From positions 1 to 64,000 of IMG/VR virus record IMGVR_UViG_3300050821_009094: a DNA stretch of 64,000 bases, one strand, 5' to 3'. The first letter of the stretch is position 1. Each line of letters begins with the position of its first letter. Under the pieces are notes generated by a model that worked only from the letters and a program-made list of their open reading frames with translations, was not told the DNA's origin and did no database searches. Positions 25,296 through 34,552 of the stretch are shown piece by piece. Position numbers and translations under genes: made by a program. Source of the stretch: a virus.

Positions 25296-28198
25296 CCGCG
25301 ATACTGCACATCTTCAGCCGCCATCTTTGCGCTGATCAGCGCCACGTCGGCGGCATTTGTTGAAAGCGTCATTCCGGTCAGGACACCCTGCTGGCCGACC
25401 GCCAGCGATTGCGTGACGTAATAGCCGGTGTTCGCGGGACCGATAATCGTATAGGGTTGTGAATTGGTGTATTGGCTGCCATTGGGTCCAACCCCCACAC
25501 CGTCAACAGTTAGATTGATATTGGTGGCGGCAAACGGGTTTGGATAGACGAAAGAGCCGAGCGTGTTGATCGTCACAGACGGCGTATCGCTTGGAGTCGT
25601 GCCCACTATTGCCAAAGTAAAATACAAAGGATCATGATTCGAATTAGGGCCAGTTGCACCTGCAGAAGTCGGAAAGTTGATGCCGCCAACGCCAGTTGCC
25701 GGGTTGGCTGCCGGATTGCCGTTCCAAGGGGCGCCCGCGACGGAAAACCAGGCGAGCGCTGTTGTGGCGTTCAAGGCTACCCTGAGAATCTGACCGTTAA
25801 TATTACCGATGGACGCGACAAGTGTCTGGTGACCGAGAGTACCGGTAAAAATCTCGCCTCCATCGGCGCTGATGACAACGCCGCTGGTCGATACGAAGTC
25901 GATGACCGCCAGTTCGCAGGCGGGCTGCGAAAAATCAGCCGTACAAGTAAACTCGGCATAAACAATTCCAGCAGTATAAGGATCAACACTAAGAGCTTCG
26001 CCGGTCGAATTAGCAACCAATGTCGCGGTATGATTGGTGTTTGACAAGGTGATATTGGTAGGGGTTCCCCATGTATTATCGAGTTGCGGCGCTATCCCGC
26101 CAACGCTGTAATACTGCCACAGACTCCAAAACCGTGAATCGGCTTTGCTCGACTCGATACCGCCCGGATCGTCCCACAGCTTGGTCTGCGCCAGCTTGGT
26201 AAAATTAACCGAAGCGGTGTTGAACAACGGGTAGAGATGCGTGCCGTCCGTGCCCCAGGCAGTGTAAACCGAGTTGATTTCCTGGCCACCGATGAACGTC
26301 AGAGCTACGTCTTGCAGCGATGAAAACCAACGCTCGGCTCGGCCGGACCCCATGAACATCAAAATTTTATTCTGCTGCGTGTTCGCGACTGGATCGATGA
26401 TTGGAACCAGAACCATCCACACTCGCTTGCCGAAGATCGTCGCCTTAGCTGCACTGAGTTGGTTGCCGCCAAAGTTGGGAACCGTGTTATATACACCATC
26501 CATCGCTTCAGACTTTTTCACATACGCGCCGCCGGACGACACGGAAATGCCAGTCGAATTTGCAAGAAAAATTTCCTGTCCTAACGTCGTCACCGCGGCC
26601 GGATAGGGCGTACCCACCTCGGGATCGCTGTTGTTCTGAGTATAGGTCGTAGTCGGATTGCCGCCCTGCGGCGTGGTGGTAACGACGCCCGAGATATAGT
26701 CCATCGAGTTGTCACCGATGAGGAACAGAAAGCCGTTGGTCGAGACGAGCTGGGTATAGCCGACCTTGGTGTATGAATTGTTAGTCTGGTCCGAACCGCC
26801 GCCCGCCGACGTCGCGAAATTCGAAACCGAACCTGGAGCGCTGAAATTGATAACCGTGCCATCCGCCACCCAAACATGGCCCTGGTAGGTCTCGACCGCC
26901 GTGCCTTGAATACCGAACGGCATGAGGATGACGGTACCGGCGGCAGTGACTGCAGTATCCGTCACTGTCAATGTTGGAGCTGTGTTCGAATCATAGATGC
27001 CACCATTCGTAATAGTGGTCCCGGTGATGACCCCTGCGGTAATAATTGGAATAATCGTCGCCTGTGTGATCGGAGTCCCACCGGCAGAAGCGGTGATCTT
27101 CGTACCAGGACTATAATTAGATCCGCCGCTGCCGATCGTGACGCTGGAAACATAGTAATAACCCGTGTCGGCAATGGTTATTGTGGGAAATGCCGGTGAG
27201 GCGGTTGGCGTCGAGTACAAACCAAGCGGATTGCTAGGCGCTTGAACGCCGTTGGCACCGGTAATCGCACCACCGGTTTCAGTGACTTGGATAGCGGGTG
27301 TGGGGGCGATAGACGTTTCACCCCAATATGAACCAGTCGGTGGTGGATTGAACCCAGCAACAACATTCGCACTGTAACCAGTGCCAGGAGCGGTAATTGT
27401 AATATTTGTCCACGAGTAAACATTATTGGGACCGTCAGTGCCGATCAACGTAAACACCGGCGTAAGCACGCCTCCAGAACCAGGCGCAGCGTGAGTGAGA
27501 ACTGCCGTGAGCGATGCGCCGCTGCCCGCGAGCGTGCCACCTGAGAAAACCAAAGTAACGACATCACCGGGCAAATACCCCGAACCCGGATTCGTCTCGG
27601 TAACGTTGGTGACCACGCCGCCGCCGATCGTAGCGACGAAGGTAGCGCCACTGCCGTGACCACCGCTTGCCGTCACCGAGGGCACGGTCTGATAGGCAGA
27701 ACCAGGATTGGTCAGTGTAACACCGGGGCCAAGTGTGCCTGCCGCGTAAAGCAAATTGCCATCCCAGACCCAGTAGCCGTTCGACTGATTGGCAACAATG
27801 ATCAGATACTGGTTGCCATATTGGGTAATGCCAAGATCAACGATACTGGGGGCAAGGATCGTGCCGGCGGGCAAAATTGTCACCACGGCGCCCGTGATGG
27901 TGTTGACCTGAACCGCGGAGCCATCCGAGATAAACACGACTGCGTAGGGCGTGGCGCCCAGATTGTAGAAATAGAAGCAGACTATGGTGGTAGGATTGGT
28001 TGCAGTGAATTTCGCGGCACCAATGCCGTAAAGCGTGCGAAGATTGCCTGAAGCAAGCGGTATAAAGCCATCGAGCCAATAAGCCATCTCATCCGGCACA
28101 CCCAGACGAGTCGTAGCCGTATTGACGCCGGCGAACTGATTGAAGGTCAGGCCAGCTTCATTGCCCTGTTGGGGCTGCTGTTGCTGGTTGGGCGGCAT
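25292..28198 (-). CDS. tail nozzle-like protein with repeat and SPRY-like inserts
   Basis: 968 residues. The N-terminus (FNQFAGVNTATTRLGV, then DGFIPLASGNLRTLYG) and the conserved body (VWVADGTVINFSAPGSVSNF, NSMDYISG, WFSSLQDVALTFIGG) fit the beta-propeller nozzle/tubular proteins of short-tailed phages. Residues about 165-420 are a run of Ig-like repeats with GSGY/GTGY motifs. Residues about 720-900 hold a SPRY-like domain like that of the 14518 protein. Probable function: distal tail nozzle carrying decoration domains. Overlaps the 24732 gene by four bases. Confidence 0.65.
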   Translation of the reverse strand: MPPNQQQQPQQGNEAGLTFNQFAGVNTATTRLGVPDEMAYWLDGFIPLASGNLRTLYGIGAAKFTATNPTTIVCFYFYNLGATPYAVVFISDGSAVQVNTITGAVVTILPAGTILAPSIVDLGITQYGNQYLIIVANQSNGYWVWDGNLLYAAGTLGPGVTLTNPGSAYQTVPSVTASGGHGSGATFVATIGGGVVTNVTETNPGSGYLPGDVVTLVFSGGTLAGSGASLTAVLTHAAPGSGGVLTPVFTLIGTDGPNNVYSWTNITITAPGTGYSANVVAGFNPPPTGSYWGETSIAPTPAIQVTETGGAITGANGVQAPSNPLGLYSTPTASPAFPTITIADTGYYYVSSVTIGSGGSNYSPGTKITASAGGTPITQATIIPIITAGVITGTTITNGGIYDSNTAPTLTVTDTAVTAAGTVILMPFGIQGTAVETYQGHVWVADGTVINFSAPGSVSNFATSAGGGSDQTNNSYTKVGYTQLVSTNGFLFLIGDNSMDYISGVVTTTPQGGNPTTTYTQNNSDPEVGTPYPAAVTTLGQEIFLANSTGISVSSGGAYVKKSEAMDGVYNTVPNFGGNQLSAAKATIFGKRVWMVLVPIIDPVANTQQNKILMFMGSGRAERWFSSLQDVALTFIGGQEINSVYTAWGTDGTHLYPLFNTASVNFTKLAQTKLWDDPGGIESSKADSRFWSLWQYYSVGGIAPQLDNTWGTPTNITLSNTNHTATLVANSTGEALSVDPYTAGIVYAEFTCTADFSQPACELAVIDFVSTSGVVISADGGEIFTGTLGHQTLVASIGNINGQILRVALNATTALAWFSVAGAPWNGNPAANPATGVGGINFPTSAGATGPNSNHDPLYFTLAIVGTTPSDTPSVTINTLGSFVYPNPFAATNINLTVDGVGVGPNGSQYTNSQPYTIIGPANTGYYVTQSLAVGQQGVLTGMTLSTNAADVALISAKMAAEDVQYRG

Positions 28199-28657
28199 TT
28201 ACACCCGCGCAAACCGCAGTTCGCGAGTGAACACCCGGCCGATGTGTTCCTTGATGATCTCGTGCGGCACGTCGCTTAATTCTTCGACCCACACCTTCTC
28301 GATACCTTGTGGCTTGGCCCACCGCGCCACTTCCTCGTAGAACGCGCCGCCTTCCTTCTGGAAGCCTTCCTGACAGAACACGAAGCGCTCGATGATCTCG
28401 GGTTTCGGCGCCAGCGAGTATATGTTCGTGAGCTGAAACAGCGCGACACTGTGATCTTGGTAGAGAAACAGATTGGCGTTGTCGTACAGCAAGGTGCGGA
28501 TCCAGCCGAGGATGAAGCGGTCGTTAAGATGCGTGTAAGCCGCCTTCAGGCGGGTCAAAAGGAAACCGCCGTGCGTGTCGATGTCGGGAAGCGCGAAGCG
28601 GCGCAGCGTGGAGATCGGGGTGATTTCAGTTGTTTCAGCGAGGGCAGCTTGAGCCAT
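28199..28657 (-). CDS. podophage conserved protein, possibly acyltransferase-like fold
   Basis: 152 residues. Motifs RFILGWIRTLLYD, LFLYQDHSVALFQL, EEVARWAKPQGIEKVWVEE and DVPHEIIKEHIGRVFTRE resemble a family found beside adaptor and nozzle genes in several podoviruses, sometimes linked to the GNAT fold. I cannot see an acetyl-CoA loop with confidence. Position between adaptor and nozzle genes argues for an assembly role. Confidence 0.55.
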   Translation of the reverse strand: MAQAALAETTEITPISTLRRFALPDIDTHGGFLLTRLKAAYTHLNDRFILGWIRTLLYDNANLFLYQDHSVALFQLTNIYSLAPKPEIIERFVFCQEGFQKEGGAFYEEVARWAKPQGIEKVWVEELSDVPHEIIKEHIGRVFTRELRFARV

Positions 28658-29580
28658 TAGTATCTCCCGTATGGATTGGTTGCACGACCGGCCCGCGCGT
28701 AGTTCGAGTAACCAAGCGCACGACGGTTGAACTGGTCTTCGTAATATTTCGCAGCATTGAGATTTTGCAGTTCCTCAAACGCCATCTTAGTAGCAAAGTA
28801 TGGCACTGCGTCGGTCCAAGGGGCAGGAATTGCTTCAACGCTCTGATCATCTATGAGGTCAGAAGGAATACAACAGCAGTCAAGTTCAACTTGGTATGAT
28901 TGACTTGGATATGGATAAAAAAACAAACTGCCTGCTGCACCCTGACCGAATTGAGAAAAAAACGTAGGAACGTATGAATATTGGTAAGGAAAACTTCGGA
29001 TTGTCGATTGATATACTGAGAAAGCGTAGCACGGAAGCGAATACCGATAATTTGCATAAATGATCGAAGCCGAACGCACAAAATAAATTTCTTTCACGCC
29101 GGGAAACGTACTCAAATCGAAATCAGAGAAGTTATATACTTCGCGAGCCTCCGTTACTTGAGAGATCGGCGTCATGATCGGTGTTGCCGTTGCGCCAGTG
29201 CCAGTCGAATCCGTGATCGTCATGATCGGCTGGAAATAGCCATAACCACCAAACGCACTGAAGATCGAGACAATCTTACCGCCCGACACAACGCAGGTAG
29301 CCGTCGCCTGCGCACCGCCAGGACTCGGCAATTGCCCACTAGGAAAATCGGGAGGTGTGATCGTTAAGGTCGGCGTCAACGAATAACCCGAACCACCATT
29401 CGTCACATTCCAACCAATGATCGACCCAGAAACAGGTGGCACAGCGCGAATACACTGCGTCCGCATCGCCACTTCACGACGTGCCTGGTTGATGTAGTCA
29501 GTGAGGTTACCGACATCGAGGTACTGCTGCTTCTGATCGCGAGCAAAGCGCTGACATTGAGCGATGTAATTATTGAGCAT
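28657..29580 (-). CDS. head-tail adaptor-like protein with inserted GSGY repeats
   Basis: 307 residues from ATG 29580 (MLNNYIAQCQRFARD...), which overlaps the upstream stop by 11 bases. N-terminal helices (LTDYINQARREVA) and C-terminal WTDAVPYFATKMAFEEL pattern match the 29570 protein, so the two are tandem paralogues. Between them, about residues 50-150, lie beta repeats with GGSGY and GGYGY motifs like those of the 25292 protein. Probably forms or joins the ring between portal and nozzle. Confidence 0.65.
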   Translation of the reverse strand: MLNNYIAQCQRFARDQKQQYLDVGNLTDYINQARREVAMRTQCIRAVPPVSGSIIGWNVTNGGSGYSLTPTLTITPPDFPSGQLPSPGGAQATATCVVSGGKIVSIFSAFGGYGYFQPIMTITDSTGTGATATPIMTPISQVTEAREVYNFSDFDLSTFPGVKEIYFVRSASIIYANYRYSLPCYAFSVYQSTIRSFPYQYSYVPTFFSQFGQGAAGSLFFYPYPSQSYQVELDCCCIPSDLIDDQSVEAIPAPWTDAVPYFATKMAFEELQNLNAAKYYEDQFNRRALGYSNYARAGRATNPYGRY

Positions 29581-30352
29581 TGCCACTGGCCTGTTGCACT
29601 GGACCACCGAAGCGATTGGCTCTGGTTGGATCCTGCGATTGCGGGAATGCGAAATTGTTCAGGTCAGGATTGGCGAAGTCACGCGCTCGCGCTACGAACT
29701 GCTCGTAAAGTGCATAATACTGCTGCGCCTGCTGGACCCGCGTCGAGGTTTGTGCCGATAGCAGTGCAAGATAAGCAGCAAAGTAAGGCACTGAATCGGA
29801 CCACAAGTATGGCACAGCCTCGATGTCAGTATCGAGCACCAGTGCTTGCGGGTAGCACACGCAGTCGCAATTCAACACATAGGCATAATCCGGCAGCGGA
29901 TCGAGGTAGAAACTGCCACTGAGAATCGTTCCAGCTCCTTCATTGGTAATCGCGCCAATACCCGCCGATCCAGCACCATATTGCGCCCACTCGGTCGGCG
30001 GGCCACTGGTTGGAACCGGATTGTTAAAGCGCTGGAAGTCGAACCATGGCCAGCTCTTGCCCTTGATCCATTTTTGCCCCTGGCCGACGTTGTATTGGAT
30101 GCGCTGCACGTTGATCGCACCTGCAATGCCGGTCGCAGATGGCGTGCCGAAGCTGATGCCCGAGAAATTGTAGTTGCGCTGGCCGACTACGGTCGAAATT
30201 GTGCCGATCGAGCGAACACAACGGCCCTCGCCAGCCACCTGACCGCGCGCTGTGTTGATGTAGCTGGTAATATCCGCGGGAGAATACAGCGAAACTGGAG
30301 CGCCGGGATTCTGAAGCAACCGTTGCGTCTGAGTGATGTAGTAGTTCAACAC
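29570..30352 (-). CDS. head-tail adaptor-like protein, 260 aa
   Basis: 260 residues. N-terminal YITQTQRLLQ...ADITSYINTARGQVA and C-terminal WSDSVPYFAAYLALLSAQ are helical, with a beta centre between them. This is the usual layout of short-tailed phage adaptors that bind the portal ring. It is a tandem paralogue of the 28657 gene but lacks the inserted repeats. Having two adaptors suggests one moved to a new role. Confidence 0.65.
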   Translation of the reverse strand: MLNYYITQTQRLLQNPGAPVSLYSPADITSYINTARGQVAGEGRCVRSIGTISTVVGQRNYNFSGISFGTPSATGIAGAINVQRIQYNVGQGQKWIKGKSWPWFDFQRFNNPVPTSGPPTEWAQYGAGSAGIGAITNEGAGTILSGSFYLDPLPDYAYVLNCDCVCYPQALVLDTDIEAVPYLWSDSVPYFAAYLALLSAQTSTRVQQAQQYYALYEQFVARARDFANPDLNNFAFPQSQDPTRANRFGGPVQQASGNAQ

Positions 30353-30377
30353 GGCAAGCTACCTCTGCCGCGTTATA

Positions 30378-30635
30378 TCATGGACCGCGGTAGCGAAGTA
30401 CAGGGTTGGCGGCAGTCGATCGCTCGGGATCCAGCTCGTACCAGTGCAGAGACCCGTCCGGCCCCTTGACCAGCATCTGATCGGCAGTCTGCATCGCTTT
30501 GGCTTGGCCGCCACCGCCGACCGCGCCGGTCATGATGCTCGACGCGCTGAGATCGGGAATGTCATAGATCTTAGTGGTCGATAGGTTTTGTCCACCAACC
30601 ACCACACCCGTTGCGGCAAGCGAGTATGTCGCCAT
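30378..30635 (-). CDS. small virion-region protein, 85 aa
   Basis: 85 residues, Gly/Ala/Thr-rich N-terminal half and a defined C-terminal motif (MLVKGPDGSLHWYELDPERS). It lies between the decoration-like gene 30636 and the adaptors. No family recognised. Likely structural by location. Confidence 0.55.
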   Translation of the reverse strand: MATYSLAATGVVVGGQNLSTTKIYDIPDLSASSIMTGAVGGGGQAKAMQTADQMLVKGPDGSLHWYELDPERSTAANPVLRYRGP

Positions 30636-31784
30636 TTACGGCGCCGGCTGGATGACGGCGATATCCGGCGTGCTACCCATGACAAATGCCACCGTGCCGA
30701 TCGTACCCGCAGCACCGCTAGTCGGTAGGAAAACCGCCGTGGGGGCCGCAAGGAACAGGCCACCATCGTAGATCGTGCCGGGAGCTGCCGACGTACCGGC
30801 GGCAAACGAGATGTTGACCGGCCGCGGGAACCAAGCCAGATACTTGCTTTCCGGTGAACCGGTAATTGAACCCTGCGGCGGCACGCCGCCGACCGCATAA
30901 GCTGGCGACCCAGCACCATACCCGATGCCAGCGCCCGACACCGTAGCAGCCGTGATCGTCTGCATGACGATCGCCGACACCGTGCCGGTCACACCCGCGC
31001 CGGCCACCGCCAACGTGATATTGGCCGGTGTGATCGGAACGCCAGGATTGGTGCAAAACACGGCAGTCAACAAGCCCGAATTGGTCAAGCTGAACGCCAC
31101 CGTGGCAAGCGTGATGCCGGTCGCGAGGTTCGGATCGGTCGGAACCGGGAGCAAAGCGAAGTTCGCAGGCGCACTCGGGTAACCGGCGCCCTGGTTGGTG
31201 AAGGTCACACCGGTCAGAACCACCGTGCCGCTGGCGATGCCCACATAAGCGCTTGCCGCTACGCCGCCAACGCCGTTCGCGTTGTTCGAGGGGCCGGGAG
31301 GGGCCGGGATGAGAACCAGCGGAGCCACCCCGTAACCACCACCAACCGATGCGACCGAGCCGCCGGTAAAGGCAAGTGCGCCGCCGACGATCGGCTGCCA
31401 GGTCGAGGTGCCGCCTGTTGCGGTAACCGTGGTCGTGGATTGGACGTAGCTCGCGCCCTGACTGGTGATGAACGCGCCGACCGGGCAGCCGGTCAGATTG
31501 GCGATGCGGACGTTGAATCCATCGCTTTTGACGAACTGAAGCCCGCGGTTGTAAGCGGCGCCAGAACCGAACGCCCAGAGATTAGTAATCGGATCCCGGT
31601 ACTGCAACACCAGATAGCCGCCCATGCCGACGAACCAGTCGCCGGCCGGAATGACGATGTTCTCGCCCGGCGCAAGGCAGACCTTGTTGGTCGCGAAGTC
31701 GTAGGGCGCGTTGTTCAGTTCGGAGGGATAAAGGTTAACGGGCGGGGGCAAGCCTAGCCCAGGCCCACTGAGCGGCGAATTCAT
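30636..31784 (-). CDS. head decoration-like beta protein with GxGY repeats
   Basis: 382 residues. Residues 1-115 look like a compact structural domain (GENIVIPAGDWFVGMGGYLVL). The centre (about 130-290) repeats Ig-like strands with GGGYGVAP, QGAGYPSAP and GIGYGAGSP, the same motif class as in 25292 and 28657. The gene follows the capsid gene, with the HNH insert between them. A capsid decoration or fibre role is plausible. Not experimentally assignable from sequence. Confidence 0.55.
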   Translation of the reverse strand: MNSPLSGPGLGLPPPVNLYPSELNNAPYDFATNKVCLAPGENIVIPAGDWFVGMGGYLVLQYRDPITNLWAFGSGAAYNRGLQFVKSDGFNVRIANLTGCPVGAFITSQGASYVQSTTTVTATGGTSTWQPIVGGALAFTGGSVASVGGGYGVAPLVLIPAPPGPSNNANGVGGVAASAYVGIASGTVVLTGVTFTNQGAGYPSAPANFALLPVPTDPNLATGITLATVAFSLTNSGLLTAVFCTNPGVPITPANITLAVAGAGVTGTVSAIVMQTITAATVSGAGIGYGAGSPAYAVGGVPPQGSITGSPESKYLAWFPRPVNISFAAGTSAAPGTIYDGGLFLAAPTAVFLPTSGAAGTIGTVAFVMGSTPDIAVIQPAP

Positions 31785-31841
31785 ACCTTTACCTCATCCT
31801 CTTGGTGTGGTACATTTGTACTGATCATAGAGGTACACTCC

Positions 31842-32537
31842 ATGAGCAACGTTGAACGGCATTCGCTTGGACAAGCGAAAGAAGGTACTTGCAAGTGCGG
31901 AGCCGTTTTTCAAAAGAAACGGTTTGACCAGATATTCTGCTCGCCAGATTGTCTACGGGAAGACAAAAAGCAAAAACGGCGTGTACCTTGGGAATTGCGT
32001 GCTGACCGTGAGCAACGTAATAAGGAGCGTAGCGAACGGTACTACGCAAATCGAGAAGCACATCTCGCAAAGCTGCGAGAATGGCGCAAAGCAAACCAAG
32101 AAGAAGCACGAGCGAGAGACCGAGCAACGTATCATAGAAATAAAGCAAGCCGAGCGATAGCAGCAAAAAAATACCGAGCAAAATATCCAAGAAAGCGAAC
32201 TGAGGAATACAAAAAAGCGCGACAACGCCGGCCGTGGATGATGGCCTTAACAAACGCAAAACATAGATCGACGAAAAAGAGCTGGGCATTTGATCTCACG
32301 AGAGAATGGTGCGAACAAAACTGGACCGGTCACTGCGCTGTCAGCGGCCTACCGTTCGTTTTTGGCACTCAAACCCATTTTCCTTTCTCTCCTAGCATTG
32401 ACCGTATTGACAGTACGAAGGGCTACACTCAAGGCAACTGCCGTTTCGTACTATTTGCCATAAACTCCTTCAGAGGTACAGGCACCGATCAAGACATGCT
32501 CCACATTGCCCGTGCCATTATCCAATACAACCAGTAG
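31842..32537 (+). CDS. HNH homing-type endonuclease
   Basis: 231 residues on the strand opposite all neighbours. N-terminal four-Cys knuckle (Cys17, 19, 33, 37), a very basic Arg/Lys-rich helix (about 45-130), then an HNH-type core: HCAVSGLPF (about 164-172), PSIDRID (184-190), GYTQGNCRFV (194-203). AGAGGT lies seven bases before the ATG. It ends two bases from the capsid stop. A free-standing mobile endonuclease that cuts alleles lacking it is the likely role. No intron is evident. Confidence 0.8.
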   Translation: MSNVERHSLGQAKEGTCKCGAVFQKKRFDQIFCSPDCLREDKKQKRRVPWELRADREQRNKERSERYYANREAHLAKLREWRKANQEEARARDRATYHRNKASRAIAAKKYRAKYPRKRTEEYKKARQRRPWMMALTNAKHRSTKKSWAFDLTREWCEQNWTGHCAVSGLPFVFGTQTHFPFSPSIDRIDSTKGYTQGNCRFVLFAINSFRGTGTDQDMLHIARAIIQYNQ

Positions 32538-32538
32538 T

Positions 32539-33579
32539 TTAAAACTGATTATTTTGGATATTATAGATATGTGCCCCGGATACCGACTTAGCCGTCACCA
32601 CATCGTAACCGACAACCACGACACCTTGCTGGCCGATTTGCCCCAAGGGCACCAGCGAGTAGAACCCGCTGAAGTCAAACGCAGCATCTTCAGACAAGTA
32701 CATAGCGGTGTACTTGGTGTTGACGGCGTAGGCGTGATTGGTTGGACAGAAGTGATCCTGGAAGATCGGAATACCCGAGACATTGAGGTTCGGGAAGCTC
32801 GACCGCACCGCGGTGTCCATCGTGTAGGTCATGCCAGGATTGACGTAGATATTCTCAGTCCCGATGAACGAGAGGTTCAGCGTCGCGTAGTCGCCGGGCG
32901 ACATGACGATGAAGCTCGGAGCCTCGCCGCCGGCGGCATTGGTGATGTACGACAACATTGTCGCCATGTTCTGACGGGTGAAGCCCGACGAGAACGAGAA
33001 CAGCGCCGCATTGTTGGTGTTGATGTACTGACCCTTGAACGCCGAATTACCCTGGGCGTTGCGGTTGATGCCGCCGTAATTCGGTACGTTGGTGCCGTCG
33101 TCAAACGCATTGTAAAAGCTGTCGGGATAAAGCGCGTTCGCCGTGTTGTTGGTGAAGAACAAGTTGGCGAAATTCTGTTTGGTCACCGCCGCGACGTCGT
33201 TCATGCGAGCTTTGAGCAGGCTGATCTCGCGGTCGGTCGCCTGGATAATCGTCTCGCCGAAAGGCAGCGGAACCGGCACAACCCAGTACGCCAGATTCCA
33301 TTGGCCGTTCTGGATCGCCGGAATGATCTGCGGTGAGTTGAAGCCGCCGCCATAGCCGGTGAACTGGCCCTGCACCATCGACTGGCCCTGCAAGGGCACA
33401 GTGATCTGGTTGAGGCCGCCCGCCGCTTTCTGCGCATTGCCCATCATGTAGAACAGCGTGGGCGAGCCGAAGTAGATTTGTACAAAGAGACGCGGCACGA
33501 ACGTGCGCCGTGTGGTCGAAGCCAGCTCGGTGTAAAGACTGCCGGCTGCCGGCGCAACGCCAATACCTGGAAGGGGCAC
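32539..33579 (-). CDS. major capsid protein
   Basis: 346 residues, directly downstream of the scaffold-like gene. It has the composition of a capsid subunit: few Cys, alternating helix and sheet, a FVPRLFVQIYFGSPTLFYMM region near the N-terminus and FIVMSPGDYATLNLSFIGTENIY-type strands in the second half. An HK97-type fold is expected from gene order, not proven. It would form the icosahedral shell with portal 35656. Confidence 0.8.
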   Translation of the reverse strand: MPLPGIGVAPAAGSLYTELASTTRRTFVPRLFVQIYFGSPTLFYMMGNAQKAAGGLNQITVPLQGQSMVQGQFTGYGGGFNSPQIIPAIQNGQWNLAYWVVPVPLPFGETIIQATDREISLLKARMNDVAAVTKQNFANLFFTNNTANALYPDSFYNAFDDGTNVPNYGGINRNAQGNSAFKGQYINTNNAALFSFSSGFTRQNMATMLSYITNAAGGEAPSFIVMSPGDYATLNLSFIGTENIYVNPGMTYTMDTAVRSSFPNLNVSGIPIFQDHFCPTNHAYAVNTKYTAMYLSEDAAFDFSGFYSLVPLGQIGQQGVVVVGYDVVTAKSVSGAHIYNIQNNQF

Positions 33580-33594
33580 GGTTGGAACTCCTTA

Positions 33595-34191
33595 TTAGCG
33601 TCGATTGTTGCCGCGGAAATCGTTCAGCGATTTCATCGCCTGATTCATGACAAGCGATTCACTGTCACCACGAGTCTCCAAAAGCTTCTTGGTGTAGTCC
33701 TCGTCTTCCTTCGCCGGCGTGGTGAAGTCCCAGCCGCCGATGTGACTGGAAGGCGTGGCCGGAGCGACCTGCGAACCGTGCAATTTCTCATACACGGCCG
33801 CGGCGTGAACCGGATCGAGGATGCCTTCCTTTTCGCGGAATTCGTCGAGCGCCTTGAGACCGTCTGCCGTCCAGCCCTCGGAGAGCAGCTTCGAATTGCC
33901 CCGCTCAACTTTCGCAGCGAGCGCGGATAGCTTCTCGTTCTTCTCGCGCTCGGCATCTTTCTCCGCGAGCGACTTCTTCAGCTCGGCGATCTCGCCGTGA
34001 AGCTTCTCGATCGGCTCGTTCACCTGTTTGTGAGCGTCAAGCCGCGGCGTCGGCGCGTCCGGCTCGACGAGCTTGCGCGCCTTCTCAATCAGAAGCGAAG
34101 CCTCGGGATGAGCCATCAGCTTGCGAACGGCGGCAATGGTCTGCTGGCCGTTGGCAAATTCGGTTTCGTCAACCTCGATGACCTTGGCCAT
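33595..34191 (-). CDS. scaffold-like protein
   Basis: 198 residues from ATG 34191 (TGATG overlap with the previous gene; a GTG three bases earlier is also possible). Highly charged and helical, with a coiled coil at about residues 60-100 (EKLHGEIAELKKSLAEKDAE), and positioned immediately before the capsid gene. Both are the hallmarks of a scaffolding protein. Basic C-terminal end (DFRGNNRR) would bind capsid, as in other scaffolds. Confidence 0.75.
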   Translation of the reverse strand: MAKVIEVDETEFANGQQTIAAVRKLMAHPEASLLIEKARKLVEPDAPTPRLDAHKQVNEPIEKLHGEIAELKKSLAEKDAEREKNEKLSALAAKVERGNSKLLSEGWTADGLKALDEFREKEGILDPVHAAAVYEKLHGSQVAPATPSSHIGGWDFTTPAKEDEDYTKKLLETRGDSESLVMNQAMKSLNDFRGNNRR

Positions 34192-34376
34192 CACTTGCCG
34201 CCCACGGTCGAGCCAGCGTTCGGAACGTGGCTGAGGGTCAGCGCGCCGGACTTGTCAGTAGCCGGCAGATGGCTTTTCCGGCCGCCAATCTCGTTCACGT
34301 CGAGATCGACGCGAATGGTCTGGTCGTCGGCCTTCATCGGCACGGTCTTGGCCGGATTCTGGAAGATATTAACCAT
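34191..34376 (-). CDS. small head-region protein, 61 aa
   Basis: ATG 34376 follows AGGAG by seven bases; an earlier GTG at 34379 is less well spaced. Product MVNIFQNPAKTVPMKADD... is soluble and polar. Overlaps both neighbours (TGATG each). Probably a minor head or assembly protein. Function unknown. Confidence 0.6.
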   Translation of the reverse strand: MVNIFQNPAKTVPMKADDQTIRVDLDVNEIGGRKSHLPATDKSGALTLSHVPNAGSTVGGK

Positions 34377-34552
34377 CACGATTCTCCTGATTTTCTGCGA
34401 ACCGCCCCGCGCTGAATATTCTGAACATCCATCTCGGATGTCTTCTTCAAGCCCGGAAGGTGCTGCGCTGCGGAATGATCGATCGTTGCGCTGACGACGC
34501 TATCGGTCGAAAGCACGATCCCCGGAGCCACCTCGGTTTTGAAGATACTCAT
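34376..34552 (-). CDS. small head-region protein, 58 aa
   Basis: A 58-residue frame starting MSIFKTEVAPGIVLS, with an ATGA overlap to the 34549 gene and a TGATG overlap to the 34191 gene. Contains the AGGAG site of the next gene in its last codons. Soluble, no motif. Two-sided overlaps argue that it is real. Confidence 0.6.
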   Translation of the reverse strand: MSIFKTEVAPGIVLSTDSVVSATIDHSAAQHLPGLKKTSEMDVQNIQRGAVRRKSGES

